From Oryzibacter oryziterrae (GTDB lineage Bacteria > Pseudomonadota > Alphaproteobacteria > Rhizobiales > Pleomorphomonadaceae), in assembly GCF_021864535.1 (NCBI RefSeq), contig NZ_JAKJIC010000001.1, positions 372,001 to 436,000 of the forward strand: a stretch of 64,000 bases of DNA, written 5' to 3'. Below are positions 60,683 to 64,000 of the stretch, piece after piece. The notes under the pieces were generated by a model that worked only from the letters and a program-made list of their open reading frames with translations, did no database searches and was not told the origin of the DNA. Position numbers and translations under genes: made by a program. Position 1 is the first letter of the stretch. Each line of letters begins with the position of its first letter.

Positions 60683-60758
60683 TCGAAAGACTCACTTGCC
60701 TTGAGGGCATGAGAAACCCGAACGGGGACTACCGAGTGTCATTTTCAATGACACTCGG
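60683..60758. repeat. 76-nt intergenic repeat, copy B
   Basis: Ungapped match to 36481-36556 with 18 mismatches. Its right end is a perfect hairpin: CCGAGTGTCATT (60732-60743) and AATGACACTCGG (60747-60758) with a TTC loop. It lies between two genes whose ends converge, so it may also work as a terminator. Confidence 0.75.
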
Positions 60759-60794
60759 CAAAGGGCGTTGCCGCGAGGGCGGCTTCGTCGTCGG

Positions 60795-61031
60795 TCAGGG
60801 CGCAGAGGAACCGTCGGTCAGCTTGCGCTTCAGCGCGGTGCCGGCGATGCCGAGCGCGGCAACCGTGCCGATGATGCCGCAGGCATAGCCGCAGCCCTGG
60901 CCGCAGGCGCCGTTGGCACAGGTGGCGCCGGCGCCGCTCATGGCCGTGGCGATGCTGGCACCGGCGGTGACGATGCCGCCGCGCGCCTTGGCGAGCGCGC
61001 TTGAGGCCGCTTGCAGGACGGGCGCGCTCAT
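60795..61031 (-). CDS. Small four-cysteine membrane protein
   Basis: Protein of 78 aa. It has an Ala/Gly-rich first half and then TCANGACGQGCGYACG, giving C38, C43, C47 and C51 (CX4CX3CX3C), directly before a hydrophobic segment (about 52-66) and a basic tail. It might hold a metal or an Fe-S cluster at the membrane surface. The start overlaps the polyferredoxin stop by 4 bp, so it belongs to that operon as its last gene. No family recognised. Confidence 0.65.
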   Translation of the reverse strand: MSAPVLQAASSALAKARGGIVTAGASIATAMSGAGATCANGACGQGCGYACGIIGTVAALGIAGTALKRKLTDGSSAP

Positions 61032-61966
61032 TCGGCCGGCTCCGCGATGACGTCGGGTTCCAGGCTCTCGATCAGGGGCTGACGCTTCCAGCCGTCGGCA
61101 CCCTGCGCAAAGCTGAGGGCGCCGGTGGCGCAGGAGGCGACGCACTGGCGGCAGGTGATGCAGCCGCTGCGATTGTAGGTGACGGGAGCCGCCTGATCGG
61201 CCGAGAGCTTCAAGGCGTTCATCGGGCATTCCTTGACGCAGGTGGCGCAGCCCGTGCACTTCTCGGCGGCATAGCGGATCTTGTAGGTGAAGGGCAGCTT
61301 GGCGCCGAGGGCATGCAGGCCCGACTGCCAGGCGCCGACCGGGCACATGTAGGCGCAATAGCCGCGGCCGCCCTTGGTGAACAGGCCGAAGAGCACCAGC
61401 CAGAGCAGGGCGGTGATGATGGCGGACGAGGCGAGGAAGCCCGTGGCGCTCCACAGATTGCCCGTCATGATGCGCTCCAGCATGGAGTAGGAGCAGAGCG
61501 CGCAGGCGATGGAGCCGCCGGCGAAGGGCGCCGCAAGATAGCCCGCGAGGAAGCCATAGCGGATGCCGGTGGGGTTCACATAATTGGTCCAGTCGATCTT
61601 GAAGCGGTCGGGCACCAGGCGGGAGAGATATTCCGACGTGGCGCCGGCGGCGCAGAGGCGCCCACAGAACATGGGGCCGGCCAAGAGAGCGGTGGCCGAG
61701 AGGATCACGAAGGTCATGCCGTAGACGGTCAGGACGTTGAAGCCCTTGCCGCTGAAGAGATCTGTGAGCTGGATGCGCAGGCAGGTGGAGTGGATGTTGG
61801 CGTTGACCGGATCGCCGAGCAGCGTGCCGAGCGCCTTGGTCCAGAGAGCGAAGGGCGCATAGAACAGCGCGAAGCCGAGGACATAGCCGGGGAAGCGGCG
61901 ATAGCGGAAGGCCGTTGACGGCGGCAGGCGATTGACGCGGCCCGTGTTGGCGTTGAGGCTGGACAT
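61028..61966 (-). CDS. Membrane-bound 4Fe-4S polyferredoxin (NapH/FtrD-like)
   Basis: Inner-membrane electron carrier of 312 aa with about five membrane helices. PMFCGRLCAAGATSEYL near 98 and GYCAYMCPVGAWQSGL near 199 are the two Fer4_5 CxxxC motifs of NapH/NosR-type proteins. IACALCSYSM adds a cysteine pair. The C-terminus carries two ferredoxin motifs, CTGCATCVKECP and CITCRQCVASC, enough for two [4Fe-4S] clusters. Related proteins give electrons to periplasmic reductases or metal uptake systems (NapH, FtrD). Here its neighbours are a Met/His-tailed secreted protein and DUF2946, not nap, nos or ftr genes. Confidence 0.85.
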   Translation of the reverse strand: MSSLNANTGRVNRLPPSTAFRYRRFPGYVLGFALFYAPFALWTKALGTLLGDPVNANIHSTCLRIQLTDLFSGKGFNVLTVYGMTFVILSATALLAGPMFCGRLCAAGATSEYLSRLVPDRFKIDWTNYVNPTGIRYGFLAGYLAAPFAGGSIACALCSYSMLERIMTGNLWSATGFLASSAIITALLWLVLFGLFTKGGRGYCAYMCPVGAWQSGLHALGAKLPFTYKIRYAAEKCTGCATCVKECPMNALKLSADQAAPVTYNRSGCITCRQCVASCATGALSFAQGADGWKRQPLIESLEPDVIAEPAE

Positions 61967-61997
61967 GGTGAGTATTCCTGAGAAAAGATGTTCGATA

Positions 61998-62564
61998 TCA
62001 ATGGGCTGAATGGTCCATCATCATGTGGTCCGGCATGTCGGACATGGATGCGGACATCCCGCCGGCGCCGGAATCGAAGACGCGCAGCGGCACGCGGGCG
62101 AGCGTGGAGCCGTCATCGACATTCTTGACCAGCAAGGCGGTTTCGAGCGGCGTGGCGGAGCCGCGCGCTGCGGGCGGGACCGTGAAGATCAGGTAGACAT
62201 TGGCCTTGCCGCCGGCGGCAATGTTGGTGATGCGGCTGAAATCGGCTTCGTTGCCGTTGATCTGCACGCCGGCCCCAGCCGGGTTGCCCTCAAGGCTCAG
62301 GCGCACGTCGAGCGGCTTGTCGGTGCCGTTGACGAGGCTCTTGGCGCGGAAGGTAACGGTGTTGGGCGCGAGCAAGGCCTTCGGCAGGCGTTGGGCCGCG
62401 AGATCGACCTCGACCGGCGGCACCTCGGCGGCGGGCAGAGTGACGGAGAACTTGATGACTTCGTTGGTGCCGATCCCGGCGTTGTAATAGCTCATGGCGA
62501 CGGCAGAACCGGCCGCGCCGAGCAAGGCGACGGCAAAGGTCGCCAGCTTGGACAAACTGGGCAT
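61998..62564 (-). CDS. Secreted protein with Met/His-rich metal-binding tail
   Basis: Periplasmic protein of 188 aa. A signal peptide at residues 1-23 (LATFAVALLGAAGSAVA) is followed by an immunoglobulin-like beta domain (FSVTLPAAEVPPVEV ... FTVPPAARG ... VPLRVFD). The C-terminal 20 residues read MSASMSDMPDHMMMDHSAH, a methionine/histidine cluster typical of copper-binding periplasmic proteins. The start at 62564 (MPSLSKL) gives a clean signal peptide; an upstream codon at 62621 does not. It is 31 bp before the polyferredoxin gene. Copper is inferred from the tail only. Confidence 0.75.
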   Translation of the reverse strand: MPSLSKLATFAVALLGAAGSAVAMSYYNAGIGTNEVIKFSVTLPAAEVPPVEVDLAAQRLPKALLAPNTVTFRAKSLVNGTDKPLDVRLSLEGNPAGAGVQINGNEADFSRITNIAAGGKANVYLIFTVPPAARGSATPLETALLVKNVDDGSTLARVPLRVFDSGAGGMSASMSDMPDHMMMDHSAH

Positions 62565-62678
62565 TTGAAGAATTCCGTGTGGGAGCTTCCGCCTCTGGCC
62601 GGCGGAAAAGGGTCGAACCATGCTGTGAGGCGCACGGTGAGGGCGTCTCAGTTGGGCAGATTCGGCGGCTTGTTCAGC

Positions 62679-63125
62679 TCACAGCACGGGCGGTCCGCGG
62701 GGCGACGGGCCGTCGACAAGGAGAGACGACGGCAGGGGTTGCGCGTCGCGCGGCAGGGCGACGGGCTCACGCGGGGCGGCAAGGACGATGGCAGGTCCCG
62801 TGTCGATCGCGGGCGCGTCGACGGCCCCTTGCAGGAGCGGCAGGCAAAAGACGCAAGTGGGACCGGGAAGGTGGTCGTCGCTCTCGGTCGGCGTCCCCTT
62901 GGCGTCGAGCATGATCATGCCGCTGGCGGCGCAGATCATCATCTGGCCGTCGTTACCGGCAAAATAGGGCGTGCGCGCTTCAGCCGATGGCTGGGCCAGC
63001 AGCAGGACGGCCAGCACATTGACCAGCACAGCGCAAAGACCGAGCACCGACGCAACCGAACGGCGGATCATGCCCCGTTTCGGATCGGTAGATCGATCGT
63101 AGAATTTGCGCTGACGTGGCGCCAT
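62679..63125 (-). CDS. DUF2946-like membrane-anchored protein
   Basis: Protein of 148 aa, or 130 if ATG 63071 is used. One hydrophobic segment (about 27-46) is a signal or anchor and ends QPSAEA. The middle has GQMMICAASGMIMLDAKG and CVFCLPLLQ with a CxxC pair, matching the DUF2946 pattern in which Cys residues and Met pairs recur. The C-terminus is Pro/Ala-rich. First gene of the leftward cluster. DUF2946 genes often lie near copper or TonB-linked metal genes in proteobacteria; the function is unproven. Confidence 0.68.
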   Translation of the reverse strand: MAPRQRKFYDRSTDPKRGMIRRSVASVLGLCAVLVNVLAVLLLAQPSAEARTPYFAGNDGQMMICAASGMIMLDAKGTPTESDDHLPGPTCVFCLPLLQGAVDAPAIDTGPAIVLAAPREPVALPRDAQPLPSSLLVDGPSPRGPPVL

Positions 63126-63246
63126 GCGAACCCGCGCGCCCCCTCGCTGTCCGTAGGTGTCCTATAGGGGATTACCAATAATCTGACGGAATGCGCAGGT
63201 TCAATGCGGGGAAATACGCTGATGTGAGGCGAATTCACACAAAGGT

Positions 63247-63266
63247 GCCGTGACAATAGTCACGGC
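63247..63266. promoter_or_regulatory. Perfect inverted repeat upstream of the metal-type cluster
   Basis: GCCGTGAC (63247-63254) and GTCACGGC (63259-63266) pair with an AATA loop. It lies between the end of the AlpA-like regulator gene and the DUF2946 gene, about 120 bp upstream of the latter. It could be the regulator's terminator (the T-run is poor) or an operator for the cluster. Confidence 0.45.
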
Positions 63267-63294
63267 AACCACCGGCAATACGCTATGGAAAAGA

Positions 63295-63723
63295 TCAGTC
63301 GCGGGCGGCGATGCGTTCGCGCAGCCAGGCGTGCAGTTCCTCTTCCACGAAGGCGATGCGGCTCTCGCCGAGGCGCACGGGACGGGGGAAGGTGCCGGCG
63401 GCCATCATGCGCTTGATCGAGGAGACCGACAGCGTGGTGATGGCAGACGCCTGCTTCATGGACAGAAGCGTCGGGGTGACGATCTTTGCCGGCTTGGCTT
63501 TGCGCTCGGCCCGGGGCGCCTCGGCAGGCGTGAAGGCGTCGCGCGTGGCGGCCTGCATCTGGTGAACAGCATTGTCAGGGTCGGGTTGCAGATCAGGTTC
63601 AGAATTGACCGGCTCGGCGGGACGCTTCACAAAGTCGAACGTAAGCTTCTCCAGCTTGTCGAGGGCACGCCTCAGACCAGCATTTTCCGACAACGCCAAA
63701 TTCTCGCGACCAGACTGCCCCAT
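63295..63723 (-). CDS. AlpA-like helix-turn-helix protein
   Basis: DNA-binding protein of 142 aa. The first 80 residues are polar and probably disordered after a short helix. The C-terminal 60 residues (LSMKQASAITTLSVSSIKRMMAAGTFPRPVRLGESRIAFVEEELHAWLRERI) are an AlpA/MerR-like winged helix of the excisionase type. AlpA proteins activate prophage or island genes. The start at 63723 (MGQSGREN) has AGGGG upstream; a TTG at 63750 is less likely. It precedes the metal-type cluster on the same strand and may control it or mark an island edge. Confidence 0.75.
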   Translation of the reverse strand: MGQSGRENLALSENAGLRRALDKLEKLTFDFVKRPAEPVNSEPDLQPDPDNAVHQMQAATRDAFTPAEAPRAERKAKPAKIVTPTLLSMKQASAITTLSVSSIKRMMAAGTFPRPVRLGESRIAFVEEELHAWLRERIAARD

Positions 63724-64000
63724 ACCCACACCCCTGTTATCCTTGTGCAAACGCCATCGCTTCCTGCGGGAGTCTGCAAGTGAGGAGCTTTTGTGCCTCT
63801 CAGTAAGACACTATCGCAGACATTGGTTCAAATTGAATTTACGCCGATGGCTAGCCTCTGGATTGATGAATGAACAGTGGATGGCGCTCAACCTGCGTGA
63901 CAATACTGGGAAACGCTGGACTTGCGGACGCGGCAGTGGCAGACCGTAATCTTGCTGGTCTGTTCTGGAGCAGGTCCGGATCCAAGCACCCCTGTGGGTG
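63724..64000. other. Right edge of the window, no gene seen
   Basis: 277 bp upstream of the AlpA-like gene. It is somewhat AT-rich at 63780-63870, where that gene's promoter may lie. No credible frame, tRNA or repeat was found. Confidence 0.4.

Noticed and set aside
1-64000. CRISPR array, rRNA operon or complete insertion sequence
   Set aside because: No regularly spaced repeats, rRNA cores or transposase genes were seen on reading through the window.

Overview
The window looks like a stretch of chromosome from a high-GC alphaproteobacterium of the order Hyphomicrobiales (Rhizobiales). The main reason is the conserved backbone in its right half: erpA / dgt / argS / SPOR protein / nagZ / scpA / scpB / tatABC / serS / surE / pcm / LysM-M23 lipoprotein / DUF815 ATPase / yajC / secD / secF, followed by Mth938-domain and phytoene-synthase-like genes. 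No rRNA, CRISPR array or complete insertion sequence was seen. There is one tRNA (Lys-TTT). I do not assign a genus.

1-18.9 kb is an accessory catabolic region. After two permease genes of a nucleoside-type ABC importer comes a divergent pair of operons. The leftward one encodes an SDR dehydrogenase, an RpiR-type regulator and a D-threonine aldolase / D-serine dehydratase-like PLP enzyme. The rightward one encodes RidA, a Gfo/Idh/MocA oxidoreductase, a complete sugar ABC importer (two permeases, binding protein, ATPase), a GH20 beta-N-acetylhexosaminidase, an M81 (MlrC-like) peptidase, CutC and an N-acyl-D-amino-acid deacylase. Together they suggest uptake and breakdown of an N-acetylated amino sugar joined to D-amino acids. 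An inverted repeat around the -35 box between the operons is a likely RpiR operator. A dgoK-dgoA pair faces the end of this region.

19-38 kb is mixed. It holds a MacAB-type exporter, a DUF2778 (L,D-transpeptidase-like) membrane protein, a small probably acquired gene, tatD plus an MBL hydrolase, two tandem very small DUF3563-like genes, mazG, an unknown membrane protein, a HAD phosphatase, a GGDEF protein with a destroyed active site, tRNA-Lys with a higBA toxin-antitoxin pair beside it, an MFS transporter, an acetate/succinate-type transporter, a quinone oxidoreductase and an orphan RTX repeat protein.

38-60.6 kb is the housekeeping backbone: Fe-S assembly, dNTP hydrolysis, arginyl- and seryl-tRNA charging, cell-wall recycling, chromosome condensation, Tat and Sec export, protein repair and cell-division-linked LytM control. 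It is interrupted between scpB and tatA by an AT-rich gene of unknown function and an orphan iron-type ABC ATPase. Downstream of secF, homologues of the mitochondrial complex I assembly factors NDUFAF3 and NDUFAF6 lie next to each other.

60.7-63.7 kb is a leftward cluster: an AlpA-like regulator, then a DUF2946 protein, a Met/His-tailed secreted protein, a membrane polyferredoxin and a tiny four-cysteine membrane protein. It looks like an uncharacterised metal or redox system. A 76-nt intergenic repeat with a strong hairpin occurs twice (36.5 and 60.7 kb).
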